A stretch of 64,000 nt of DNA from the NCBI RefSeq assembly GCF_004752005.1, contig NZ_CP038493.1:806001-870000 (forward strand), read 5' to 3'. A program made the position numbers and the translations under genes. How positions within the stretch are numbered: position 1 is the first letter of the stretch; every line of letters starts with the position of its first letter. Source of the DNA: Thalassotalea sp. HSM 43 (lineage in GTDB: Bacteria; Pseudomonadota; Gammaproteobacteria; Enterobacterales; Alteromonadaceae). Shown in pieces: positions 38,661-47,600 of this stretch. Below the pieces are notes generated by a model. The model had not been told where the DNA came from and ran no database searches. It was given only the letters and a program-made list of their open reading frames with translations.

Positions 38661-39383
38661 TTATTGATTCCAACTATAAGGTTTATATTCATCAATTTTT
38701 GGCGCAATTTTTAGGTACAGCTCATCGGCTCGGGCTCGGCAACGCTTTATTTGATCACGGGACAAGCCTTGCGCATCCATATCCATGCTTTGCTCTGCCG
38801 GTCCGTAGCCATTGTAGGCGGCGATACGGTTCCAAATGTAGGATTGCTCCACATTCTTAGACACCCCTTTGCCGTCATAGTACAAAATCGCTAGATTAAA
38901 CTGTGCCAAGGCATAATTTTGCATTGCGGCATCTTCATACCACGTTGCCGCTTTGACATAATTTTGCGTGGTATTAACGCCTTCTTGATACATCAAGGCC
39001 AAATTAAATTGGGCCGCAGCTAAACCTTTATCTGCTGCTCTCTTGGTATATTCAAAGCCTTGGCGCTTATCCACTATGGTGCCACGACCTTCAAGGTACA
39101 TTTGTGCGATATTAAACTGTGCTTCAGGAATACCGCGTTTCGCAGCTCTTTGGTATAACTCAAACGCTTTGGTTTGACTTTTCTTAACACCCAAGCCACG
39201 TTCGTACATCGTTGCCTGATGGTACAAGGCCTGTGGGTGGCCCAAATCAACCATAGGTTTTAACTCTTCTACCGCAGCGATAAAGTCACCGCGATTCATC
39301 ATCTCTACCGCTTCTTCCATACCTGCCATTGCCGTGTTTGCAAGCAGTGTAGAGAACAATACGACTAAAATTTTTCTGTTCAT
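38661..39383 (-). CDS. Sel1-repeat (TPR-like) exported protein
   Basis: A 240-residue protein with a signal peptide (MNRKILVVLFSTLLANTAMA) and four to five Sel1-like repeats, for example GIPEAQFNIAQMYLEGRG and GLAAAQFNLALMYQEGV. Such solenoids bind other proteins, often in the periplasm. No enzymatic motif is seen. It is the first gene of the pair with the cyclotransferase-like gene. Confidence 0.85.
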   Translation of the reverse strand: MNRKILVVLFSTLLANTAMAGMEEAVEMMNRGDFIAAVEELKPMVDLGHPQALYHQATMYERGLGVKKSQTKAFELYQRAAKRGIPEAQFNIAQMYLEGRGTIVDKRQGFEYTKRAADKGLAAAQFNLALMYQEGVNTTQNYVKAATWYEDAAMQNYALAQFNLAILYYDGKGVSKNVEQSYIWNRIAAYNGYGPAEQSMDMDAQGLSRDQIKRCRARADELYLKIAPKIDEYKPYSWNQ

Positions 39384-39556
39384 AATTTGCCTCAGTGAAA
39401 ACTGATGATACCAATTTGATTAAACATTTGGTCAGCAATAATGTCAGCGCATAATGTTTGATTAGCTTTTAAACGATAAAGTTCAATACAGCTTAAATGC
39501 GCCTAAATAGTTAGCTTAAGTTTAGTTTAAATTTATCTGTTACGTTACTGAAAAAT

Positions 39557-40018
39557 TTACTGTTTTGCTAGTCTGTCATACAAAACAATAGAGCCGGCAA
39601 CCGAAACGTTTAGGCTGTAATTTCCCGGTAATTTTACCAACTCATGACAACGAGCAAGTGCCTCGCTTGGTAAGCCCGATTGTTCATTACCGAGTAAATA
39701 GACACAGCGAAATGGATGTTGATAGTCGATCATATCAATCGCTTTGTCATCAAGTTCTACCCCAACCAAGCGTGTGTCATAGGGTAAGTGAGTGATAAGA
39801 TCATCCATGTCCCGATAGTGAAACAATGGAATTTTTTGCCAAGCATTGACCACATCCGTGCCTTGCTTTTTATACTTACTGCCCACGGTAAAAATAAATG
39901 AGGCGCCAAGTATATACGCACTGCGCCATAAGGTACCAAGATTAACTTGTTCCTTATTGTTAAAAATACCGATCGCAAAAAATCCATCGGCTGGGTATGT
40001 TTGCTTTAATCTAGCCAT
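39557..40018 (-). CDS. SpoU/TrmH-family RNA 2'-O-methyltransferase
   Basis: A 153-residue SPOUT enzyme with the knotted-fold motifs: NLGTLWRSA (motif 1), LLGNEQSGLP (motif 2) and SLNVSVAGSIVLYDRL (motif 3). It methylates a ribose 2'-OH using S-adenosylmethionine. The size is that of single-domain TrmL-like enzymes, but the target RNA cannot be assigned from the sequence. GAGG lies five bases before the ATG. Confidence 0.9.
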   Translation of the reverse strand: MARLKQTYPADGFFAIGIFNNKEQVNLGTLWRSAYILGASFIFTVGSKYKKQGTDVVNAWQKIPLFHYRDMDDLITHLPYDTRLVGVELDDKAIDMIDYQHPFRCVYLLGNEQSGLPSEALARCHELVKLPGNYSLNVSVAGSIVLYDRLAKQ

Positions 40019-40152
40019 TACGCCTCAGTTTTCTATACATATTCATCGTCACAGAAAATTGCTTCTGCATTTTCGGCATTCCCTACTTCCATGAAGGTCA
40101 TTGCGGCGAAAGGGTCAACCTCCTGAAGCAAGAGTGTGCCTAAAAATAGTGA

Positions 40153-40180
40153 CAAAAAAGGCTGCAATCGCAGCCTTTTC
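40153..40180 (-). terminator. Rho-independent terminator of dnaKJ
   Basis: AAAAGGCTGC and GCAGCCTTTT form a 10-bp stem with a four-base loop, followed by T's on the minus strand, 15 bases after the dnaJ stop codon. Confidence 0.88.
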
Positions 40181-40194
40181 AATCAGTTACACGC

Positions 40195-41337
40195 TTATTT
40201 TAGCGAATCAAAGAATTTTTTCACACCGTCAAAAAAGCCCTGCTCTTTTGGTCGGTATTTAGCCGCATCGGCGCCTTCACCCATGCTCTCTTGCAGCTTT
40301 TCCAATAGCTCGGTTTGTTCACTGTTAAGGTTCACAGGGGTCTCAATGACGACCTTACACAATAAATCACCGGTTGCCGAACTGCGCACCGACTTAACCC
40401 CTTTGCCACGCATACGGAATAGCTTACCGGTTTGCGTCTCACGAGGAATTTTCAGTTTTACTTTACCATCAAGAGTTGGTACTTCAATGTCGCCACCAAG
40501 CGCCGCTGTAGTAAAGCTGATTGGCACTTCACAGTACAGGTTATTCTCATCACGAACAAAAATATCGTGATCTCGAACATTGACTTGTACATATAAGTCT
40601 CCGGCTGGAGCGCCCATTTCACCGGCTTCGCCTTCGCCTGATAAACGAATTCTGTCACCCGTATCCACACCAGCTGGTACTTTTGCCGATAAGGTTTTGG
40701 TTTTCTGCACACGGCCTTGGCCATGACATGAATTACACGGGTCTTTGATCACCTTGCCTCGTCCAGAACACGTTGGACAAGTTTGCTGTACCGCAAACAA
40801 GCCCTGGCGCATTTGCACTTGGCCATGACCATGACAGGTTTGACAGGTCGTCGCTGAAGAACCTTTCTTAGCACCCGATCCGTCACATGGTTCACAATTG
40901 ACATAGGTTGGCACTTTAAGCTCAACGGTTTTACCGCGAACCGCTTCTTCCAATGTCATATCAAGATTGTAACGTAAGTCAGAACCACGACGGGCACGAG
41001 ACTGACCACCACGGCCACCGCGACCACCGCCAAATATGTCACCAAATACGTCGCCAAAGATATCGCCAAAGTCAGCACCGCCGCCAAAGCCACCGCCGCC
41101 CATGCCGCCTTGTTCAAAAGCAGCATGACCATACTGGTCATATGCAGCACGCTTTTGCGAGTCATTCAACACTTCATAGGCTTCTTTAATGACCTTGAAC
41201 TGTTCTTCTTTGTCCTTGTCGCCTTTGGTACGGTCTGGATGATATTTCATCGCCAAACGTTTATAGGCTTTCTTGATTTCGCGCTCGCCGGCATCTTTTG
41301 CCACTTCGAGCACTTCATAGTAATCGCGTTTTGACAT
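40195..41337 (-). CDS. dnaJ: Chaperone DnaJ
   Basis: A 380-residue type I Hsp40. The J-domain has HPD ([10 protein letters not shown]), a Gly-rich linker ([11 protein letters not shown]) follows, then four CxxCxGxG zinc motifs (for example [42 protein letters not shown]) and the substrate-binding C-terminal domain. It activates DnaK ATP hydrolysis. It lies 117 bases downstream of dnaK on the same strand. Confidence 0.98.
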   Translation of the reverse strand: MSKRDYYEVLEVAKDAGEREIKKAYKRLAMKYHPDRTKGDKDKEEQFKVIKEAYEVLNDSQKRAAYDQYGHAAFEQGGMGGGGFGGGADFGDIFGDVFGDIFGGGRGGRGGQSRARRGSDLRYNLDMTLEEAVRGKTVELKVPTYVNCEPCDGSGAKKGSSATTCQTCHGHGQVQMRQGLFAVQQTCPTCSGRGKVIKDPCNSCHGQGRVQKTKTLSAKVPAGVDTGDRIRLSGEGEAGEMGAPAGDLYVQVNVRDHDIFVRDENNLYCEVPISFTTAALGGDIEVPTLDGKVKLKIPRETQTGKLFRMRGKGVKSVRSSATGDLLCKVVIETPVNLNSEQTELLEKLQESMGEGADAAKYRPKEQGFFDGVKKFFDSLK

Positions 41338-41363
41338 ACCTGTATTTACTTCTGTTTAGGCCC

Positions 41364-41426
41364 GCTGAATATTCAGCTTGCAGATAAAATAATAAAGCGC
41401 TGACATCAGAAATTGACAGCAGCGCT
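41364..41426. other. Hairpins in the dnaK-dnaJ gap
   Basis: A perfect palindrome GCTGAATATTCAGC (41364-41377) and a stem AGCGCTG / CAGCGCT (41396-41402, 41420-41426) lie between dnaK and dnaJ. No T-tract follows, so they more likely adjust the dnaJ:dnaK ratio through mRNA processing than end transcription. Confidence 0.4.
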
Positions 41427-41454
41427 CTATATCAATAACTAACCGAGGTGTTAA

Positions 41455-43383
41455 TTATTTTTTGTCGTCTTTAACTTCTTCAAACTCTGCATCTACTACA
41501 TCTTCAGCAGGGTTTGCTTGTGGTTCAGCTTGCTCAGCACCGCCAGCTGCACCAGCTTGTGCTTGCGCTTTAGCTTGAGCGATTTCCATAAGTTTTGCAG
41601 AGGCTTCAATAACCGCTTGAGACTTAGCTTCAATGGCGTCTTTATCATCGCCTTTGATTGCTTCTTCAAGTTCAGTTAGTGCCGCTTCGATCTTATCTTT
41701 ATCTTCGCTTGGTAAGTCGTCACCGGCTTCGGTAATTTGCGTACGTGTTGCGTGCGCCATTGCGTCAGCTTGGTTACGAGCATTTACTAGCTCTTCGAAC
41801 TTGGCATCAGAATCAGCGTTTGCTTCCGCGTCACGTACCATTTGCTCTACTTCATCATCAGAAAGACCTGAAGACGCTTTGATTGTGATCTTCTGCTCTT
41901 TACCAGTATTTTTATCTTTTGCCGTTACGTGCAAGATACCATCGGCATCGATATCGAAGGTAACTTCGATTTGCGGAACACCACGTGGCGCTGAATCAAT
42001 ACCTTCAAGGTTAAATTGACCAAGAGACTTATTCAAAGATGCTTGCTTACGCTCACCTTGAACAACGTGAACTGTTACAGCAGCTTGGTTATCTTCAGCG
42101 GTTGAGAATGTTTGCGATTGCTTAGTAGGAATCGTTGTATTTTTCTCAATAACTTTGGTCATTACGCCACCCATGGTCTCAATACCAAGAGATAGAGGTG
42201 TAACGTCAAGAAGTAATACGTCAGTAACGTCACCAGCAAGAACACCAGCTTGTACCGCAGCACCTGAAGCAACAGCTTCATCTGGGTTTACGTCTTTACG
42301 TGGCTCTTTGCCAAAGAAGTCTGTTACCGTTTTTTGTACTAGTGGCATACGAGTTTGACCACCAACCAAAATAACGTCGGTTACATCAGAGGTCGACAAG
42401 TCCGCATCCGAAAGAGCCATTTTTAATGGTTCTAGTGTTGCTTTAACCATATCATCAACCAAAGACTCTAGCTTGGCACGAGTTACTTTGATGTTCATAT
42501 GCTTAGGACCCGTTGCATCAGCCGTGATGTACGGTAAGTTAACATCGGTTTGTTGTGCTGATGAAAGCTCACATTTGGCTTTTTCTGCCGCTTCTTTAAG
42601 ACGCTGCATTGCCAAAGGATCGTTAGTTAAGTCGATCGCTTGATCTTTCTTAAATTCTTCAACAAGGTAGTTGATCATGCGGTTATCAAAGTCTTCACCA
42701 CCAAGGTGTGTATCACCATTAGTCGCTAGAACTTCAAACGTGTGCTCGCCTTCAACTTCATCAATTTCGATGATTGAAATATCAAATGTACCACCACCAA
42801 GGTCGTATACTGCTACAACGCGCTCACCTTGTTGTTTGTCCATACCGTAAGCAAGTGCTGCGGCTGTTGGCTCATTGATAATACGCTTAACTTCTAAACC
42901 AGCGATACGACCTGCATCTTTGGTTGCTTGACGTTGAGAGTCATTAAAGTAAGCAGGAACAGTGATAACCGCTTCAGTTACTTCTTCACCAAGAAAGTCT
43001 TCAGCCGTTTTCTTCATTTTCTTAAGAACTTCAGCTGATACTTGCGGCGGCGCCATGATTTCGCCTTTCGCTTCAACCCAAGCATCGCCATTGTCGGCTT
43101 TTTTGATACCGAAAGGCATGATGTCGATATCACGCTGAACTTCTTTGTCTTCAAAACGACGACCAATAAGACGCTTGATAGCAAATAAAGTATTCTCAGG
43201 GTTAGTCACAGCCTGGCGTTTAGCTGGCTGACCAACAAGAGTTTCGCCTTCAGCAGTATATGCAATGATTGAAGGGGTCGTACGATCACCTTCTGCATTT
43301 TCAATTACACGAACGTTGTCACCGTCTAGTACAGCAACACATGAGTTAGTTGTCCCTAGGTCAATACCAATTATTTTGCCCAT
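41455..43383 (-). CDS. dnaK: Chaperone DnaK (Hsp70)
   Basis: A 642-residue Hsp70. The N-terminus [17 protein letters not shown] is the first phosphate loop of the actin-like ATPase; [16 protein letters not shown] is the second. The substrate-binding domain follows, and the C-terminus ends [10 protein letters not shown], close to the E. coli GrpE/DnaJ-contact tail. GGAG lies before the ATG. A sigma-32-like promoter lies about 45 bases upstream. No grpE is adjacent. Confidence 0.99.
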   Translation of the reverse strand: MGKIIGIDLGTTNSCVAVLDGDNVRVIENAEGDRTTPSIIAYTAEGETLVGQPAKRQAVTNPENTLFAIKRLIGRRFEDKEVQRDIDIMPFGIKKADNGDAWVEAKGEIMAPPQVSAEVLKKMKKTAEDFLGEEVTEAVITVPAYFNDSQRQATKDAGRIAGLEVKRIINEPTAAALAYGMDKQQGERVVAVYDLGGGTFDISIIEIDEVEGEHTFEVLATNGDTHLGGEDFDNRMINYLVEEFKKDQAIDLTNDPLAMQRLKEAAEKAKCELSSAQQTDVNLPYITADATGPKHMNIKVTRAKLESLVDDMVKATLEPLKMALSDADLSTSDVTDVILVGGQTRMPLVQKTVTDFFGKEPRKDVNPDEAVASGAAVQAGVLAGDVTDVLLLDVTPLSLGIETMGGVMTKVIEKNTTIPTKQSQTFSTAEDNQAAVTVHVVQGERKQASLNKSLGQFNLEGIDSAPRGVPQIEVTFDIDADGILHVTAKDKNTGKEQKITIKASSGLSDDEVEQMVRDAEANADSDAKFEELVNARNQADAMAHATRTQITEAGDDLPSEDKDKIEAALTELEEAIKGDDKDAIEAKSQAVIEASAKLMEIAQAKAQAQAGAAGGAEQAEPQANPAEDVVDAEFEEVKDDKK

Positions 43384-43427
43384 CTTGAGGATCTCCGAAA
43401 AAAATAGTTACATCTTAGATAATTTGA

Positions 43428-43457
43428 TAAGTGGGGGACGGCGGATATGTTTTCAAT
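43428..43457 (-). promoter_or_regulatory. Sigma-32 (RpoH)-type heat-shock promoter of dnaK
   Basis: On the minus strand TTGAAA (43456-43451) and CCCCACTTA (43436-43428) are spaced by 14 bases, matching the RpoH consensus CTTGAAA-N(11-16)-CCCCATNTA except for minor changes. It lies about 45 bases before the dnaK ATG. Confidence 0.78.
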
Positions 43458-43555
43458 AGGAAAAGTGAAAAAAATTTAAAAAAAATTATTTTTCTGTTGC
43501 TGTAACGCTCGATTTTGCCTCACTTAAGGCTAAATCACCTCAAGATAACAAAAAA

Positions 43556-44611
43556 CTATAAGTTGTTGCCGTATATCTCATCCTCGTGTGCGTCATTATA
43601 TTGGCTCATGATTTGCCTAATTTGCGGCTCACATTGACTAAAAGCAACAACTAAAGCCGGATCAAATGTATTGCCTGCATTTTGTTGCAGATACTCAATC
43701 GCTCGCTCATAACTCCACGCCTGTTTGTATGGCCGTTCTGACGTTAGCGCATCGAACACATCTGCGATGGTAACAATTCGCGCACTCAATGGAATATCAT
43801 CACCTTTGGTGCCGTGTGGATAACCACTGCCATCGTATTTTTCATGATGATAAAGGCAGACCTCTCGCGCTAATGATAATAACGGAGAATCATTGCTACC
43901 GAGAATATCGGCGCCGTATTCGACATGTCGCTGCATTTCTTGTCGCTCACCATGGTCGAGTTTGCCCGGTTTCATTAAGATTGCATCGGCAATGCCTATC
44001 TTACCGATATCATGCATTGGCGCGGCATCAAAAAGCAGTTCAACCCAATCCTGATTGGCGTGTACCTTTTGCGCCAACATCCGAGAGTAATAACTCATGC
44101 GGATAACATGCATGCCCGTTTCATTGTCTTTGTATTCTGCCGCACGCCCTAAGCGACGAATGATTTCCACACGAGTGGTTTCGAGCTCCGCAGTGCGTTG
44201 AGCCACCATATGGGTTAATTCTCGTTGCTGATTATACAAAGCCAATTGAGTTCGCACCCGGGCCTGAACAATAGGCACGCTTACCGGTTTGGTAATATAA
44301 TCAACCGCGCCGAGTTTAAAGCCAATGGCTTCATCCTCCACTTGTGATTTCGCGGTGACAAAAATCACCGGAATATCCGATGTCAGAGGGTTTGATTTTA
44401 ACCGCCGACACACTTCATGGCCGTCCATACCAGGCATCATAACATCGAGCAGAATAAGATCAGGTTTCGGTTGCCCTTGAGCTATTTTTAACGCCAACTC
44501 ACCGTTAACCGCCGCCTTAACCTTATACGTAGGGCGTAAAATACCATTGAGTACGTCAATGTTGGCGGGGTTGTCATCGACAACCAATATGGTGGCTGAG
44601 TTATCTGTCAT
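43556..44611 (-). CDS. HD-GYP response regulator (c-di-GMP phosphodiesterase type)
   Basis: A 351-residue RpfG-like regulator. A receiver domain (about 1-125, LILLDVMMPGMDG) is followed by an HD-GYP domain with MHDIGKIGI, the HH pair (CLYHHEKYDGSGYPHG containing the GYP triad), and ALTSERPYK. HD-GYP enzymes hydrolyse c-di-GMP. The ATG at 44611 overlaps the stop codon of the upstream hybrid kinase (TGATG) and has AAGGA seven bases before it; a TTG one codon upstream is less likely. The operon structure makes it the likely output of that kinase. Confidence 0.94.
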   Translation of the reverse strand: MTDNSATILVVDDNPANIDVLNGILRPTYKVKAAVNGELALKIAQGQPKPDLILLDVMMPGMDGHEVCRRLKSNPLTSDIPVIFVTAKSQVEDEAIGFKLGAVDYITKPVSVPIVQARVRTQLALYNQQRELTHMVAQRTAELETTRVEIIRRLGRAAEYKDNETGMHVIRMSYYSRMLAQKVHANQDWVELLFDAAPMHDIGKIGIADAILMKPGKLDHGERQEMQRHVEYGADILGSNDSPLLSLAREVCLYHHEKYDGSGYPHGTKGDDIPLSARIVTIADVFDALTSERPYKQAWSYERAIEYLQQNAGNTFDPALVVAFSQCEPQIRQIMSQYNDAHEDEIYGNNL

Positions 44612-47600
44612 CAAGTATCCTTGGCGAGGTTTTCACTAATGAACTGCTTTAATAATGCGTGGGCGTTATCAAAGTCATAATTTTCTATGCTAGTTAATAT
44701 TCGCTTAAACGCAAATTCATAACGGCTGGCAGTAAACTGTTGCTGCAAGTCTTCAGCGACATCGGTGGCGTCGGTTTCAAAATCTTCTATCAATGACAAT
44801 AAATGATTTAACTGTTGGCTGTATTGGCTCATATCGATAGCAGATTCGTCGCGATCATCGTTAACGCTATCTTTGACTTTGCTGCTATTAAGCAGTTGCC
44901 CCAGCTCCGATAATACATCCTGCAGCTTGCTGGTCACTTGTTGCAATTGGGTGCTAATGATTTCGTTGCCGGCATTGCCGTTTAATGCCGTCTCCAGCTT
45001 ATCGGCTTCAGCCTGTAATAAGTTGGCGCCGATATTACCCGCGGTGCCTTTTAAGGTATGCGCTAAACGTGTCGCTTTATTTAATTTATGTTCGCCCCAG
45101 GCTTCACTGAAGTGACTATAGAAATCACTTTGACTGGCGACAAATTTGCGCAGCAAACGCAGGTATAAATTTTTATCGCCCGCACAGGTTGCTAAGCCTT
45201 TATCAATATTAACGTAAGATAAGTCTTGTTGTTGTAGCGCAATATCATCGCCATCAGTTGCTTGAGACTCACCGACGTCTGTAATTGGCTCGACAGCAAA
45301 TGGCCCTTGTGAGCTGATCCACTTCGCCATGGTAGAGAACATATCATTGACGTTAATCGGTTTGGCAATATGCGCATTCATGCCCGCCGATAAGACTTTT
45401 TCCTTATCGGAAGCCATGGCATTGGCGGTCATGGCAATAATAGGCATATCCGGCTGCTCTTGACGAATAATGCCAGCGGCGGTGTACCCATCCATAACCG
45501 GCATTTGCAAATCCATTAATATGCCGTCATAACGATTTAAGGCTGCCATTTCGACCGCTTGTTGACCATTGTCGGCAACATCATAACGAATCTTCGCCTG
45601 CTGCAATAAACCGATTGCTAATTCCTGATTAAGCTCATTGTCTTCCACCAACAACACTTTGGCATTATTGAGCTTGCGATAATCTTGCTGCAATGCTTCG
45701 TCCTTGCCGAGCTTGCGCGTTGTGGCAATGTATGACTGGCCCATTAAGCGCATCATTTCATCAAATATGGACGAGGCGGTTACCGGTTTACTTAAAAAGC
45801 TATCAATATGCAGTTGTTGATCCAATTGTGCGCGATTTTTTATCTGGTCTTTACCGTAGGCAGTAATCAACACAAAGTGCTTGGTTTGATCAGACAATAA
45901 GGTCTGCAATTTTGCCACGGTATCGAGGCCATCTAAGCCAGGCATTTGCCAATCTATCATGGCAAAATCAAAATCTGTTTGACCATTGGAGACTAAATCA
46001 ATGGCTTGCAAACCACTGTATGCCACCTGAATGTCACAACCAAAACTGCTCATAATATTACTTAGCACTTCAGCGGCAATGGTATTGTCATCGACAATCA
46101 ACACTTTTTTCCCGGTTAACAAGTGACGTTGCTGCTCACTAAATTTCGGCTCCAATTTACCTTGCGGCAAATCCAAGACCACATCAAAGAAAAACACACT
46201 GCCCTTGCCCACTTCCGACTCAACCCAAATCTCGCCTTGCATTAAATGAATCAGCTTTTGGCATATGGTCAGTCCTAATCCGGTACCACCGTATTTGCGC
46301 GTAGTTGACGAATCCGCTTGTGAAAATGACTGAAATAACTTGTCCATTTGCTGTTGAGACATGCCAATACCAGAGTCCTGAACAGCAAACCGCAAGCGCA
46401 CTTTATCGGTGTGATGTGGCACCAATTTAATGGAGATAACAATTTGCCCTAGTTCGGTAAATTTAATCGCATTATTGGCTAAATTAATCAGTATTTGATT
46501 GAGACGCAGCGGATCGCCACTCAAATACACCGGCACATCTGGGGAGATATTAAATAATAATTCGATCCCCTTATCGTGGGCCTGAAAACCAATGATATTC
46601 GCCACATCATCCATAACGTCATCGATGGTAAAGTCGATACGTTCTAGTTCGAGTTTGCCAGCCTCGATTTTTGAGAAATCGAGGATATCGTTAATGATCC
46701 CCAATAACGACTCTGCCGCTCTGTGCACTTTTTTAATGTAGTTTTTTGGCTTGCTGTCCAACTCATGCTCTAACGCCAAATGAGACATACCGATGATTGC
46801 ATTCATCGGCGTACGAATTTCATGACTCATATTGGCAAGAAAGTCAGATTTGGCGCGACTGGCTTCATCCGCCAACACTTTTGCTTCCAGCAAGGCTTTT
46901 TTCGCTTGATTCTCTTGAGTCACATCGCGCAGTGACACAATCACATAAGACTTGTCCTCGAGTACGATTGGCGTATATACCGATTCAACTTCAATGCAGC
47001 CGCCATCTTTGGTTAAAATATCTAAAGGTACATCGGCATTACCGCTGTGATGCACAAAAGGCTCTTGCCAATAATCTTGGGTGAACAGCTGGTGCTCTTT
47101 GCGTCGATGGTGCGGCACTATGGTGTGTAATGGTTTGCCATCGAGCTCTTCCGCCGCCCAGCCCAACATGCGCGTGGTTGTGGCATTAATTTGCTCAATA
47201 ACATCATCCGTATTGACCAGTAACATCGCAATTGGCATCGACTCTAGTATGGTATTAATGCGGTTTTTCTCTTCCAACCGCTCAGAAATATCCTGAAACG
47301 CGACAACCGCTGCCAGTTCACTGTGCTCGTCGTCTTCGCTAATCGGTGCAACAGAATACTCTACCGGAATCGATTCGCCATTTTTGTGCTCAAATACCGC
47401 CATAGGATTGCGTATGGTTTTGCCTTCACGCACCGCTTTTAAAATGGGGTTATTGTCATCGGTTAACGAGTCACCATTGGTTTTTTGCTTGTGGAATAGT
47501 TGGTAATAAGGCTGATCTATAACGTCCTCTTCTTGATAGCCAAGTAGATTCGACGCGGATTCATTAAAGATACGACAGACACCGTGCTTATCGATACCAA

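Noticed and set aside
43789-44106. Plus-strand open frame antisense to the HD-GYP gene
   Set aside because: The opposite strand carries complete receiver and HD-GYP motifs in a coupled operon.
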